Shown one piece after another: positions 63,458 to 64,000 of a stretch of DNA of 64,000 nt (position 1 is its first letter; each line of letters begins with the position of its first letter). The DNA is taken from positions 30,919 through 94,918 of the forward strand of contig NW_020825607.1 in assembly GCF_003286085.1 (NCBI RefSeq), given 5' to 3'. The stretch is from Drosophila persimilis. Taxonomy: Eukaryota > Arthropoda > Insecta > Diptera > Drosophilidae. The position numbers were made by a program, and so were the translations under genes. A model generated the notes under the pieces. It was not told the DNA's origin and made no database searches. It saw only the letters and a list, made by a program, of their open reading frames with translations.

Positions 63458-64000
63458 AGTGACATATCTATAGTCCATGCTCCGCATACCCTGGTCTATG
63501 TCTATTACCCCGCACCCACAATACTATAAACAATCCGACACCCTCAGCTTCGAACCCCCATAAACAATCTCACGCTCGAAATGGAGCGTGCAGGCAGTGT
63601 AAACAAACACCCTAAGCTAGAAGTTGAACATAAAACAATAGATGCCGCACTAGAATCCAGCCGCACTAGAATCCAGCCGCACTAGAATCACGCCACTCTT
63701 CAGAGATCAATTACTAATCGATTCTCAAGAACCGCGCCATCGTAGCTGACCAATCAGAGGCCCTATTCTCAGCCACCCCCAAGTAATGCAACACCGATCA
63801 TACGCAGCGGAAGCCTTTCATCAAAAGCCGACTTTCCCACATATCGATCGAGTCACGTACTCCATCTCCGAAGCCGAAGTCGAAGCCAACGCCTCCGAAT
63901 CCAAATCCGAATCCCAAGCCGAGCATCATGATATAAATAGTCTACATTTAAGAAGGCAAATCAGTTCTGTTCAAGACAAACGTCAATCGCGACACCGTCG
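63458..64000 (+). repeat. 17.6/297-type LTR 'A', copy 3
   Basis: AGTGACATAT after a TATATATATA tract, matching 5217-5770; it runs off the window. Confidence 0.7.

Overview
The window looks like pericentromeric or other heterochromatic DNA of a Drosophila. The evidence is: short GT-AG introns; a Drosophila-type P5CDh paralogue; a fragment of a fly very-long-chain fatty-acid elongase; helitron-like elements with the DINE-1/INE-1 organisation; and a dense nest of Ty3/gypsy, BEL/Pao, LOA-like LINE and hAT elements. An obscura-group species is my best guess, because the 1.1-kb helitron-like repeat recalls elements described there, but I cannot prove it. I see no bacterial, tRNA or rRNA gene. The only convincing intact host gene is an intronless 565-codon P5CDh-like ORF at 55113-56810.

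Layout, using working labels. 1-3595: degraded Ty3/gypsy element G1 (-), entered inside its RNase H. 3609-5789: first copy of a 2.2-kb segmental duplication (second copy 11408-13650) carrying an exon-like segment and a 17.6/297-type LTR ('A'). 5892-9200: element 'K' (tRNA-Lys primer site), with a RING-like finger at the gag N-terminus and an in-frame elongase fragment inside gag. 9200-11608: 'C' gypsy fragment (-). 13651-19306: helitron-like copies, an LTR 'B' element and a LINE with a 36-bp target-site duplication. 19520-22870: second, decayed LINE.

22881-54782 reads as a nested set. A 'C' element has a complete BEL element (23200-29553, TSD GTGTC) inside its 5' LTR. An 'X' element (-) has a 'Y' element (37795-45242, TSD ACTT) inside it. 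The Y 3' LTR holds a 1115-bp helitron inserted cleanly between A and T, and a second X internal segment holds a 930-bp hAT element (TSD CCGCAAAC). The join of C, X and Y was itself tandemly duplicated (units start at 30764, 34987 and 38916). The LTRs of X and Y are themselves largely minisatellite.

55113-56810 is the P5CDh-like gene, which has lost residues that define the ALDH active site. 57040-58670 is a decayed gypsy piece (-). 58674-61565 is a third C copy with an intact protease motif. 61566-62825 is another gypsy gag plus 5' LTR (-). The window ends with a K LTR (-) and an A LTR (+), the same two LTRs that abut near 5.9 kb.

Most coding features are decayed retrotransposon genes (gag for the particle; protease, reverse transcriptase, RNase H and integrase for replication). 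They do not form a host pathway. Boundaries given as TG...CA or TSD positions come from direct comparison of copies within the window; other boundaries are approximate.
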